NCBI GenBank assembly: GCA_006503475.1
Contig: RSEH01000052.1
Location: 1-64,000, forward strand
Direction of reading: 5' to 3'
DNA: 64,000 bases
Source of the DNA: Stentor roeselii
Lineage: Eukaryota > Ciliophora > Heterotrichea > Heterotrichida > Stentoridae
Within the stretch, counting starts at the first letter, position 1, and every line of letters begins with the position of its first letter. The position numbers and the translations under genes were made by a program. The notes below the pieces were generated by a model. The model did no database searches, had not been told where the DNA came from, and saw nothing but the letters and a program-made list of their open reading frames with translations. This document shows, in pieces, positions 20,103 to 28,485 of this stretch.

Positions 20103-20266
20103 TTATTATTGGACGAGATTATTTCCATTTGACTTGGATTGGCTTTTGAGAATTTGGAATTCTTGGAATTTTGAAGGATGGAAAAGAAGGAGAGGGGATT
20201 TGGGTTGGGATTAAAGGGGATTGATCAGGGGATTTTGGAAGGGATTAAGGAGTTAGATGGGGATGG

Positions 20267-21178
20267 TTAAACCATTTTTAGTGATTCTTCTAAGATTGCT
20301 CTTTCGAAACAGCGGTAGCTTTTTTCTAACTCGCTGAGAAGGTTGTAGAGCTTTTGAATTGATGGGTGAATTTTTGGTTTAAAAAGTCTTAAATAAATCG
20401 GAACTATCTCAAAGTTAGCTTGAGAAAAATCTAAGAAATCCTCACCTTCAACCTGCGATGATGAGTAAATAAAATAAAAAATCTTTTTTAATACGTTTTT
20501 CAAGATTTTCGAATAGTTTAGAATCAGATTCCCGACGTAGCTTTTGAATGGAAGATGATTTATCGCGAAACTCATCCAAATAATATCGAGTGAAAGAGCG
20601 TATCTGTTAATCTCAATCATTTTAAAGAAGTTTATTGTAAGACTCCTCCCTTTGTATCGATATCTGTAGTTGTGAATATCAAAAATGCCGAACTTCACAA
20701 GTAGCCGGGATAAAAGAATCAAAAGTTTTTCTATAAGTTCATAGACTTCAAAGATTTCTAGATCGGATCTTTCCTGGTCTTCTTTCATTTTTTCTAGTTT
20801 TGATCTTAGGATTTCAGGAAGGTCTTGTACTTTGTCAAGTTTATACAAAAAGTGAACATATTCAACAAAAGACATATCAAAGTTTTCAGATTCTCCTGAA
20901 ACTTTTTCCTGATAATAACAAATATCCTTAGCAAGTGCCTGAAACTCATTTCTCAAAAACCCATTATCATAATTCAAAGGATCCTTCACAAAATCTCTCA
21001 ACAAATTAAAATTTTCATCAGGCATATTTTCCCTGATTTCCTCCGACTTCTCAGAAAAAGAATTTTCTTCCTGCACACGATGCAATCTAAAAGAAAGACT
21101 TCCAACACTAGATTCACTTCTCTTACTTAACCTACATTCGGTCTGTCTTTCAAAGGCATATTTTTCGATATCATCCAT
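20267..21178 (-). CDS. Helical protein of unknown function
   Basis: 303 residues, rich in Leu, Phe, Tyr and Ile, with many amphipathic helices; the first 50 residues are disordered and Ser/Arg/Glu-rich. No family was recognised. A segment around residues 175-225 (KGRSLTINFFKMIEINRYAL) is strongly hydrophobic/aromatic but interrupted by charges, so it is probably not membrane-spanning. The ATG is 18 bp past the stop of the ARID gene, the last member of a tight minus-strand series. The sense-strand 3' flank (20103-20266) is also the 5' flank of eL6. Confidence 0.65.
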   Translation of the reverse strand: MDDIEKYAFERQTECRLSKRSESSVGSLSFRLHRVQEENSFSEKSEEIRENMPDENFNLLRDFVKDPLNYDNGFLRNEFQALAKDICYYQEKVSGESENFDMSFVEYVHFLYKLDKVQDLPEILRSKLEKMKEDQERSDLEIFEVYELIEKLLILLSRLLVKFGIFDIHNYRYRYKGRSLTINFFKMIEINRYALSLDIIWMSFAINHLPFKSYVGNLILNYSKILKNVLKKIFYFIYSSSQVEGEDFLDFSQANFEIVPIYLRLFKPKIHPSIQKLYNLLSELEKSYRCFERAILEESLKMV

Positions 21179-21196
21179 TTATTCTATTCATTATTT

Positions 21197-22504
21197 CTAC
21201 TCCAGTCTCTTCAATTCCTGAATTTCAAACAAAACATTTGCCAATATCGCAGAAATCCTTTCATCACAAGCAGCGACAGTAAAAAGTTCAGCATCAAAAG
21301 GAAGAAATTTTATGCAATTGTTGGGTGCAGTTGAAAGGTTGCTGAGGATGATCGCCGCCATTTTCGCTTGTTTGTCTTCAGCCTCGTCGGTTTGGCTTGA
21401 ACTGGTCAGCAGGCGGACAAGGTTTTCTAAACATCCCGGCGCTGAAGCGATTTTTACCTTTGTGCTCAAGCCTTGGTCGCTTAAAGTGCAGAGAATTTCG
21501 AGAACTGAATCTTTTGAAGTCGTGAAACTTAAAAGCCATCCTGATAACTCGTTGTAAAAGACTTGAGGAAGAAGCTCTATTATTTCTTCGTTGCTTATTG
21601 GAAGGGTCAACTTGCGAAGGCACTCTATTGATTGCTCTGCTAGAGGACTTTGAAGGCAGTCTATCAAGGTGCACAGGAAATCTTTGTAGTTTACTAGGTC
21701 CATTAAAAAGATGTGTTTTGCGAGGTTTGTTAACAACTCAAGGCAATTCTGTGTGACTTCCTTATCCACAATAGTCGAAAAAACCTTAATAGCAGTTTCA
21801 ATAAGTCCCTGACACTTAAACAAAGGAATTTCATTCTGCCTAATCATACTCAAATTCCTAAGTGTAAGAATGATCGACTTAACCTGTTCCATCCTCATAA
21901 ACTCAGAGACTTCATCATACCCAACAATACTTCGATGCCTTTTGACATGAATCTCTTCATCAAAAATCGGTAAATGATTGATAGAATAAACCAAGTAATT
22001 CAAAACACTATCAATAAGTCCATTATTCTCCAAAACATAATTATGCACAGTGTTGCAACTAAACAGCAGCAGGGTGTTAATCGCCCAGTTAACCTCAGTC
22101 TGACATTTAGACTCAAATGCAAGAATCATCCTCCTGGTATTCGACATCATCGGAGCCGTGACTCTTATTTTCTTTGTGAACTTGTTAGTCGTGAACTCGC
22201 CAGCCACAGCAGGAATGTTTCTGTCGCTTTTCTTGAAAAAATATTCCTGCTCATAAGAATAAAGTATCTTAAAATAATGCTGTCTCAAGTTATAACTCGC
22301 AGAAGTACATGAACTGGGCAAGTTTAAAGCACTGACGACCTCCTTCCACAATTTATTACTACTCACTTGTTTAAACCCTCCTCGACTCACTACTTCTTTA
22401 TAAAGAACGTAAAGGTCTAATTGATTTCCTCCTATTTGTGGCACTTTCAAGGTCTCGTTCCGGGTTTCGTAAAATTTTCGAAGAGACCTGTTGAATTCTT
22501 CCAT
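21197..22504 (-). CDS. ARID-domain protein with helical-repeat C-terminus (SWI/SNF subunit-like)
   Basis: 435 residues. Residues about 1-95 form an ARID/BRIGHT DNA-binding domain: FYETRNETLKVPQIGGNQLD, LYVLYKEVVSRGGFKQVSS, KLWKEVVSALNLP and a final LRQHYFKILYSYEQEYF. The remaining ~330 residues are Leu-rich helical repeats of armadillo type. ARID plus ARM-like repeats is the layout of ARID1/ARID2/RSC9 subunits of SWI/SNF chromatin remodellers, which target the complex to nucleosomes. Only 3 bp separate its ATG from the stop of the upstream ankyrin gene. Confidence 0.85.
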   Translation of the reverse strand: MEEFNRSLRKFYETRNETLKVPQIGGNQLDLYVLYKEVVSRGGFKQVSSNKLWKEVVSALNLPSSCTSASYNLRQHYFKILYSYEQEYFFKKSDRNIPAVAGEFTTNKFTKKIRVTAPMMSNTRRMILAFESKCQTEVNWAINTLLLFSCNTVHNYVLENNGLIDSVLNYLVYSINHLPIFDEEIHVKRHRSIVGYDEVSEFMRMEQVKSIILTLRNLSMIRQNEIPLFKCQGLIETAIKVFSTIVDKEVTQNCLELLTNLAKHIFLMDLVNYKDFLCTLIDCLQSPLAEQSIECLRKLTLPISNEEIIELLPQVFYNELSGWLLSFTTSKDSVLEILCTLSDQGLSTKVKIASAPGCLENLVRLLTSSSQTDEAEDKQAKMAAIILSNLSTAPNNCIKFLPFDAELFTVAACDERISAILANVLFEIQELKRLE

Positions 22505-22507
22505 TTA

Positions 22508-23473
22508 TTAAAAAACCTGGCATCCGATGTCTTCTTCTTCTGTTGTTTTGGTTTTGGGTTTTCTGGAATTTAGAAGTTTTATTAGTTCAGGGTGCTTCAC
22601 TGCGAAGATGTTTTTCTCGTCATGGGTGAGGAGGTCGACCGGTGACCTGCCTGCAGAGTTTTTTACTAAGATAGAAGCTCCCTTGCGTATTAAAGAGGCA
22701 GCGACGTCAGCATGATTATTCTTCACAGCTAAGTGCAAAGGAGTATCTCCATCTCTATTCGCCACATTGATATAAGGCACTTCCAAATCCAACAACATAT
22801 CCGCAAGTTCTGCATGTCCTGAAGCCGCGCATTCATGGACCAAAGAATTCCCTGCATCATTAGTAACACGTGGATTACTTCCACTCTGCATCAGCAATTG
22901 ACAGACTTTGCTATACCCAGCTCGACAAGCCAAAAGAAGCGCGTCGTTTCCGTCGCAATTTCTTGTTTCGACTCGCGCTCCAGCTTTAATAAGAAGGTCG
23001 ACTATTTCTCGAGCTATCGTGTCTCTTCCAGGGCTCAGCAAAAGAACATGCATTGGAGTGTTGTTGTTTCGGTCCATACTGCCTGGAGCTGCTTTGAAGT
23101 CTAATAAAATACTCACCAGGTCTGGCTTGTAACGTTCACATGCGACGTGAAGAGGAGTGTGGCCGAGGTTTGTACTTATTTGAGTGTTTGCTGATGATTT
23201 TAAGAGAAGGGATGCTACGTTTTTTCCTGTGTCTTTTCGAAGGGCTGCGTAATGGAGCGCTGTTGCACCTAGGTTGTTCTGGGAATTCACGTCCCAACCG
23301 TTTTTGATTAAGATTTCGAGCAGGGATAATTCGTTTCGCTTTATCTCCGCGGCAATGTGGAGTAAGGTGCTTCCGTTTTGGTCTCTTAGGTTTGGGGTAG
23401 CTTCACCACTAGCAATTGCTCTTTCAATAAACCCTCTATCTCCAGCTTTAAGTGCAGCGAATATTTCGCTCAT
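22508..23473 (-). CDS. Ankyrin-repeat protein
   Basis: 321 residues containing about eight ankyrin repeats with the G-x-T-x-L-H-x-A signature: NGSTLLHIAAEI, LGATALHYAAL, LGHTPLHVACE, NNTPMHVLLL, GDTPLHLAVK and others. Repeats occupy nearly the whole chain; a short basic/acidic tail ends the protein. It is probably a pure interaction scaffold. The start MSEIFAAL follows GACAATAATG. It sits 25 bp after the eIF4E stop and 3 bp before the ARID start on the same strand. Confidence 0.9.
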   Translation of the reverse strand: MSEIFAALKAGDRGFIERAIASGEATPNLRDQNGSTLLHIAAEIKRNELSLLEILIKNGWDVNSQNNLGATALHYAALRKDTGKNVASLLLKSSANTQISTNLGHTPLHVACERYKPDLVSILLDFKAAPGSMDRNNNTPMHVLLLSPGRDTIAREIVDLLIKAGARVETRNCDGNDALLLACRAGYSKVCQLLMQSGSNPRVTNDAGNSLVHECAASGHAELADMLLDLEVPYINVANRDGDTPLHLAVKNNHADVAASLIRKGASILVKNSAGRSPVDLLTHDEKNIFAVKHPELIKLLNSRKPKTKTTEEEDIGCQVF

Positions 23474-23498
23474 TATTGTCTAATATAATCTTAATACT

Positions 23499-24026
23499 CT
23501 AAAACTTGCAAACGACTGCATCCCTTCCATGTTTTTTATACTCAAGACAAACCTGTCCAACGAGTATTTTGAATTTCTGGGCGATTTTCGCAACAATTTC
23601 CAAAGAAACATTTTTAACCCACAAGCAAATTCTGAACCTTTTAACCCTGACAGCAAGTTCAGCGCCACAAAGATGGTCAGAAAGGTCTTCGAAGTTATTT
23701 CCAACTATGTGTAAAAGAGTTTTTAGCCAATATTCATCTACTTTTAAACTGTCGATAGAAGCGCAGAGACTTCCTCCATTCGTGTTTCCAGGATCTTCCC
23801 ATTCTGGTTGAATATTTTCACGGAATAAGTAAAAGTCGCCTTTTGTGTTTAGCATGTCGGAAGGACTTTTCAGGTTGTTTAGGACTGACCAGAAAGACTC
23901 TACAGTCGTGAGTTTGTGGATTTTTGTTAAACGGTCTTCCCAGTCTTTTGTTTCTGTCTCGAATTGACTTGAAATACGTTGTTTTGTTACATAAAGTGTC
24001 CAGTCACAGTTAAGTGGATGTTCCAT
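23499..24026 (-). CDS. EIF4E: Translation initiation factor eIF4E
   Basis: 175 residues. Cap-sandwich tryptophans are W29 (DWEDRL) and W76 with E77 (PEWEDPGNTNGG), matching human W56, W102 and E103. W46 in VESFW matches the eIF4G-binding tryptophan. The phosphate-binding basic strand is AVRVKRFRICLWV. The N-terminal extension is short. It binds the m7G cap of mRNAs and recruits eIF4G. It is divergent from human eIF4E in the C-terminal loop, so it may be one of several cap-binding isoforms. It shares a 64-bp divergent spacer with the aldo-keto reductase. Confidence 0.92.
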   Translation of the reverse strand: MEHPLNCDWTLYVTKQRISSQFETETKDWEDRLTKIHKLTTVESFWSVLNNLKSPSDMLNTKGDFYLFRENIQPEWEDPGNTNGGSLCASIDSLKVDEYWLKTLLHIVGNNFEDLSDHLCGAELAVRVKRFRICLWVKNVSLEIVAKIAQKFKILVGQVCLEYKKHGRDAVVCKF

Positions 24027-24090
24027 TTATTTTGTAACAATCCATTGGCTACGTATTCCATTCTAGCTATCTAATTAATAATTGGTTTTT

Positions 24091-24918
24091 ATGATTTCGA
24101 GAAATCTTAAAGTGGGCAACATCGAAATCCCTTACCTAGGAATGGGAACATACCAGCTCCGAGGTACATCATGCTACCTGACTTTGAACGTCGGGATATC
24201 TCTCGGCTATCGTCTCATCGACAGCTCTCCCTACTTCACTAACGAGAAAATGGTCGCATTAACCCTATCAAGAGAAAAGCGTTCCTCCTTATTCCTAACA
24301 TCAAAATTCAACCAAGTGTCTCTTTTCAACTCAAATCCAGAAGCATCTGTTAACTCAAGCCTGAAGCAAATGAAAACAAGCTACATTGACCTTCTTTTCT
24401 TCGAAAAGCCTTTGCCGAATTTCATAAACTCAAAAGTTTTGATTGACTCAAGAAAAATTCGCGCTGAAGCCTGGGTAAGAGTCAATAAATTGAAAAATCT
24501 TGGAATGGTCAAACATGTAGGACTTTGCAACTTCGGCCTTAATTATATTGAAGAAATGGTGGAGGACACTGGCATCTTTCCTGAAGCAATCGCAAACGAG
24601 ATCCATCCTCTGAACTACAACAAAGAGCTTGCGAAATATTGTCAAGACAACGAAATCGCTCTTATCGCCCATACACCACTTGCGCGTTGCTCGAAATTAT
24701 TGGTTAGGCATGTTGATCTTGAGGCTTTGGCAAAAAAGTACTCGGTTACTACGATTCAGATGATTTTAAAGTGGACTGTTAGTAAAAATATTGTGGTTCT
24801 TCCGAGAAGCTCATGTACGGAGCATATTAGGAGTAATTCTCTCATTGATTTTGATGTTTCTCAAGAGGACATGGCAATCATTGATGGTTTACAGATTAAA
24901 ATGTATGGCTTAGGATAG
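24091..24918 (+). CDS. Aldo-keto reductase with Glu in the catalytic His position
   Basis: 275 residues from MISRNLKVGN. TIM-barrel AKR signatures are YLGMGTYQL, GYRLIDSSPYFTNE and FLTSKFN. The tetrad is D44, Y48, K72 and, where the family has His (DLYLIHWP), E105 in IDLLFFEKP. C-terminal VVLPRSSCTEHIRSN matches the NADPH-binding I-P-(K/R)-S motif. AKRs reduce aldehydes and ketones with NADPH. A His to Glu change in this position defines AKR1D1, the steroid 5beta-reductase, where it favours C=C reduction. The chain is somewhat shorter than the usual ~320 residues. Confidence 0.9.
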   Translation: MISRNLKVGNIEIPYLGMGTYQLRGTSCYLTLNVGISLGYRLIDSSPYFTNEKMVALTLSREKRSSLFLTSKFNQVSLFNSNPEASVNSSLKQMKTSYIDLLFFEKPLPNFINSKVLIDSRKIRAEAWVRVNKLKNLGMVKHVGLCNFGLNYIEEMVEDTGIFPEAIANEIHPLNYNKELAKYCQDNEIALIAHTPLARCSKLLVRHVDLEALAKKYSVTTIQMILKWTVSKNIVVLPRSSCTEHIRSNSLIDFDVSQEDMAIIDGLQIKMYGLG

Positions 24919-25112
24919 GCTAATATTTTATTTAGGGATTAGAACTTAAGGATGGTTTTTTTGTGTTGGGAAAAAATGAAGAATATTAATGGCCACTTGG
25001 ATTTGAAGGATTTTTTTTATGGATTTTTTGTTGATTTTTTTTTGGGTTGAAAATTATGTGGAAGGGTTGATGGGGAAAATAATGGGTGAATGGTAGCCAG
25101 GAGAAGATTATA

Positions 25113-25316
25113 ATGGGGATCAGTCCTCTGGTGACGCATAGGAAAACTTTGTCTATTGGAGAAAGTGAGGTGTTTGAAGAGTTTAAGAGACTGGTTTCTA
25201 TTAGAAATGACCTCAGCCAGATTTCTTGCAGACAGCCTGAGCTATGGTCATTGGATGAAAGTACCCTTTTAAAGCGAAGAAAACAATTAGCCCAACACAA
25301 TTCCCTATCCCATTAA
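25113..25316 (+). CDS. Small hypothetical protein
   Basis: 67 residues from the ATG after GATTATA; MGISPLVTHRKTLSIGESEV..., with a helical charged middle and a basic C-terminus. Codon use resembles neighbouring genes. The preceding ~100 nt (24997-25096) contain no C at all, typical of a 3' flank of the upstream gene rather than a 5' leader, which weakens the call. No homology recognised. Confidence 0.4.
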   Translation: MGISPLVTHRKTLSIGESEVFEEFKRLVSIRNDLSQISCRQPELWSLDESTLLKRRKQLAQHNSLSH

Positions 25317-25394
25317 AAAAACACAATTGAATTAAACCTAAAAAATCCTTCATAAGCCTGATCTCTCCATCTCCGATCCACTAAGAAATAAAAA

Positions 25395-26675
25395 ATGAGC
25401 GAATCTTACAAGTTAATTAAACAACTAGGTGAAGGATCTCACGGAAAATGCTATTTAGTCGAAGCTCAAACAATAAAAGAACAATGCGTGATAAAACAAA
25501 TCGACATTCGCCACATGTCTCAAGAAGAAAAGCAAGACACAATAAAAGAAGCTTCAATCCTCGGGAACCTAGACCACCCCAACATAATCAAGCTACGAGA
25601 AGCATACATCTCCAAAAAAGGCAAACTTTGCATAGTCATGGACTACGCCGACGGAGGAGACCTGTGCACTTCAATCAAATCTCGCAACGGCGAGCGTTTC
25701 TCCGAAAGCCAAATCCTTGACTGGTTCCTTCAGATTGCATTGGCTTTAAAGCATATTCACGACCGAAAAATCCTTCATCGGGACTTGAAATCACAGAACA
25801 TTTTCTTAACGAAAGATCAAAAAATCAAACTTGGGGACTTTGGAATTGCGAAAGTTTTGAATCAAACAATGGAAAATGCGAAGACTATTGTAGGGACTCC
25901 TTATTATCTCTCTCCGGAGCTGATAGATAATAAGCCTTATAATTTCAAAAGTGATATCTGGGCGTTGGGGATACTTTTATATGAAATGTGTGCATTGGTT
26001 CCGCCTTTTCAGTCAAATTCGATTCATGGACTCGCTTTGAAGATAGTTAGAGGCGTTTTTGAGCCTCTTCCTTCGAGTTTTTCAAGAGAAATAAGAACCT
26101 TAGCAGCTTCTTTGCTGTCAGTCGACCCTCGTCAAAGACCGACTGTTCATGAAATCCTAAAATTTCCTTTGTTACTTGATAGGATCAGAGGATTTCTTAC
26201 TGAGGCTAAGTTCAATGATGAATTTTCTCATACAATCATTCATAACACTAATGTTTTTGAAGAAAAAAGCAAGAAGAAAAGGAGGAGAATGCTAAGTCGT
26301 GTTAATAAAAGAAGGAAAGAATTAGATAGTCCTAGTTTGAAGGGAGAAGCTGGAGATAAAGAAAAAATTATTTGTGAAATGGCAAGTCTTGTACTTGATG
26401 AAGAGGAAACTACGAATTTAAATGAAAAAAGTGAAAAAGATGCACAGGTTGAAGGAAGTAAGGCTTTTCAGTTCAGGGTTTATTTGGAGGAAATCATGGG
26501 AATTGAGAGGTTTAGAGAAGTTTACTCGGTTATTAGAAATGTTGATATGACTGAGGACAGTGATAATTATGAAATGTACTTTGAAAGGCTTAAACATATT
26601 ATTAATCGCAAGGACCAGAAAAAATATCTTCCTATGGTCAAGGCACTTATTGAGTTTGAGGAAACTAACAATTAA
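25395..26675 (+). CDS. NEK-family serine/threonine kinase
   Basis: 426 residues. An N-terminal kinase domain has all key residues: glycine loop LGEGSHG (11-17), K34 in VIKQ, E52, HRDLKSQN (128-135), DFG (148-150), activation segment TIVGTPYYLSPE. The pattern is that of NEK1/3/5-type NIMA-related kinases, abundant in ciliates, where they act in ciliary length and basal-body control. The C-terminal ~160 residues contain a basic Lys/Arg stretch (KSKKKRRRMLSRVNKRRKE) and an acidic tail ending in a possible dimerisation helix. The start ATG follows AGAAATAAAAA. Strongly expressed-type codon bias is limited to the kinase domain. Confidence 0.93.
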   Translation: MSESYKLIKQLGEGSHGKCYLVEAQTIKEQCVIKQIDIRHMSQEEKQDTIKEASILGNLDHPNIIKLREAYISKKGKLCIVMDYADGGDLCTSIKSRNGERFSESQILDWFLQIALALKHIHDRKILHRDLKSQNIFLTKDQKIKLGDFGIAKVLNQTMENAKTIVGTPYYLSPELIDNKPYNFKSDIWALGILLYEMCALVPPFQSNSIHGLALKIVRGVFEPLPSSFSREIRTLAASLLSVDPRQRPTVHEILKFPLLLDRIRGFLTEAKFNDEFSHTIIHNTNVFEEKSKKKRRRMLSRVNKRRKELDSPSLKGEAGDKEKIICEMASLVLDEEETTNLNEKSEKDAQVEGSKAFQFRVYLEEIMGIERFREVYSVIRNVDMTEDSDNYEMYFERLKHIINRKDQKKYLPMVKALIEFEETNN

Positions 26676-26742
26676 ATAATTCATTTTTTTTGGTATTTTA
26701 GGAAAAATTTTAATTTGAGCTTTTTTTGTAGATTGACTGTTT

Positions 26743-28014
26743 TCATCGATTAATTAAATTAGATGCGCAGTCTAAACATACATCAAAGCGGCATACTCTG
26801 CAGTGAAAGCTTCCACAATTATCGTATTTTCTTTGGCATAAATCACATTTAATACTTGCCCTATAAACCTTACAAGTATCATAAAACCACAACAAAGGAT
26901 GAGCAGCCCTGCACCTAACCTTAAGTCCACTAGAGATTCCCTGTAAAATAGTACCATAACAAAGATCACAGAGATCAAAATCACATCTTCTACAATGAAA
27001 ATTCTTAAAACTACAACAAACTTTCCAACATCCATTGCAAGTAAACGATTTCCTATTGGTCCTAATAAAATAAAGAGCGACCTGATCATCCGAATAAACA
27101 AGTCCATGTCCATCACAGCAAGTAATTTGCAAACTATTACATCTTCCAAAGTACTCCGCACAATTTTCACACATAAAAAACTGACAAGGTCTACAACTAA
27201 ATCCCTTCGGTCGAGTAAGAACTTTACAAACAGTACAAAGTGCCGAGTGTCCATTTTCCCTTGTTTCATGTAAAAAGTGATTCTTATTGCACTGAAGATG
27301 TACAGCGAGTTGTGCCTTATCAACACATTGACTGCAAAGGTCGAACTTGCAAAGACGACAACTCCAAGAGCTTCCTTTCCACCTCTGCCCACACGAGCGG
27401 CACTTGACCTCTGGCGGCAGGTCGAGTCTGGAGTTGAACAAGTCAGAATTTTTGTAATAGTAAATCATATGCGAGTTGTTGCAAAGCAAAGGCGAGTCAC
27501 TTTCCAGCACCTGACAAGTCATCTGCTCCTCAGCACAGTCAAGACAAAGGAAAAACTGACACATTTCACAAATCCAGTACTCCAACAAGTCTTTTCCACA
27601 ATAAGAACATTGCCTGAAACTTAAAGACCCGGTCCTTCTCGTTCTTCTGCTTTTGTCTTCAAAAAAACTCAGTGGGTGGCCCTGGGTGCAGAGCAGGTTT
27701 GGAAAAGAAGGACTTTCTTCAAGTTCCATAATGCTTGAATCGTTACTCTCTTGGTGAGGCGAGTGCCTCGCCTCGGACTTCAAAGGCGAGTTCAGAGAAA
27801 TGCTGGAAAAAGAGGAGACGATGTCTTGTAATGAATAGTTTATCTTCACTTTTTTCAGAGGCTGGAGTAAAGCAGAGCGGTCGATGGGACATTCGATTTT
27901 AGATTTTTTGTAGATCTCGTAAACGCAGTGAATGCAAAAAGTGTGACCGCATTCGAGGACCATCGGCTTTTTTGAGTCTTGGTCAAATCTTTCAAGGCAA
28001 ATTGAACAGTCCAT
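26743..28014 (-). CDS. RING finger protein with five repeated Cys/His modules
   Basis: 423 residues. An N-terminal C3HC4 RING (CSICLERF...LECGHTFCIHCVYE...CPIDRS) is followed by a disordered linker. Five tandem modules follow, each with C-x4-H at the start, a central C-x2-C and two further C-x2-C pairs (for example CEMCQFFLCLDC, CRLCKFDLCSQC, CRPCQFFMCENC, CRRCDFDLCDLC, CRVCRFDVCLDC). The modules resemble DC1/PHD-like zinc knuckles. The RING predicts E3 ubiquitin-ligase activity and the modules probably select substrate or lipid. The ATG pairs divergently with the gene at 28059, 44 bp away. Confidence 0.85.
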   Translation of the reverse strand: MDCSICLERFDQDSKKPMVLECGHTFCIHCVYEIYKKSKIECPIDRSALLQPLKKVKINYSLQDIVSSFSSISLNSPLKSEARHSPHQESNDSSIMELEESPSFPNLLCTQGHPLSFFEDKSRRTRRTGSLSFRQCSYCGKDLLEYWICEMCQFFLCLDCAEEQMTCQVLESDSPLLCNNSHMIYYYKNSDLFNSRLDLPPEVKCRSCGQRWKGSSWSCRLCKFDLCSQCVDKAQLAVHLQCNKNHFLHETRENGHSALCTVCKVLTRPKGFSCRPCQFFMCENCAEYFGRCNSLQITCCDGHGLVYSDDQVALYFIRTNRKSFTCNGCWKVCCSFKNFHCRRCDFDLCDLCYGTILQGISSGLKVRCRAAHPLLWFYDTCKVYRASIKCDLCQRKYDNCGSFHCRVCRFDVCLDCASNLINR

Positions 28015-28058
28015 GAATTTTTGATTATTAGATCGGATTATGAAGGGGGTTATAGTTT
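28015..28058. promoter_or_regulatory. 44-bp divergent promoter region
   Basis: Only 44 bp separate the ATGs of the RING protein (minus) and the small protein (plus). No TATA box is obvious; the segment holds TTGATTATTAG and a G-rich patch. Confidence 0.4.
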
Positions 28059-28370
28059 ATGTCTAACGAAACGGAAAATGTTTACTCAAGTGATAAAAGG
28101 AAATTCGCACCTTACTCGATGATTATTGATGATCGGGTTAGGAATACTAGGCCGGAAGATGATGTTGAATATGCCATCGCTGTTATTATTAACTCCGGGA
28201 TTAAGTTGTTGAGTAGGTATCGCAGTTTGAGAAGGCATAAACAGTTTAAAGCGAAAATTTGTTGTTTTAAGGATGAGGAAATTAAGGTGGAAACTTTGAA
28301 AATTCGTGATAGGACTTCGAACTTTAGGGCTAAAGTCAAAATCTTGGTGGAGCAGACGAATACTAATTAA
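28059..28370 (+). CDS. Small basic protein, unknown
   Basis: 103 residues, MSNETENVYSSDKRKF.... Predicted alternation of helix (EYAIAVIINSGIKLLSRYRS) and strands in the second half suggests a compact alpha/beta fold, perhaps a nucleic-acid-binding domain, with many Lys/Arg. No signature residues of a known family were found. It is divergently transcribed from the RING gene. The upstream ATG at 28040 is out of frame. Confidence 0.6.
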   Translation: MSNETENVYSSDKRKFAPYSMIIDDRVRNTRPEDDVEYAIAVIINSGIKLLSRYRSLRRHKQFKAKICCFKDEEIKVETLKIRDRTSNFRAKVKILVEQTNTN

Positions 28371-28485
28371 TGTTTTATTTATAGAGATTAAGAAGGATTT
28401 TTTATGGAGTTGTTTAGTGATGTTATCATATCTTTTGTTATTCTCCTTTGAAAACTAATGAACATAAGGTCCTTTATTGTAATAA

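Noticed and set aside
24986-25300. 104-residue minus-strand frame opposite the small plus ORF
   Set aside because: Composition is Lys/Pro/His low complexity from C-free DNA; no start context and the overlapping plus frame has better codon use.
28059-28370. Alba-like fold for the 103-residue basic protein
   Set aside because: Only general alpha/beta alternation; the G-x-G-I and basic motifs seen in the real Alba gene at 7584 are missing.
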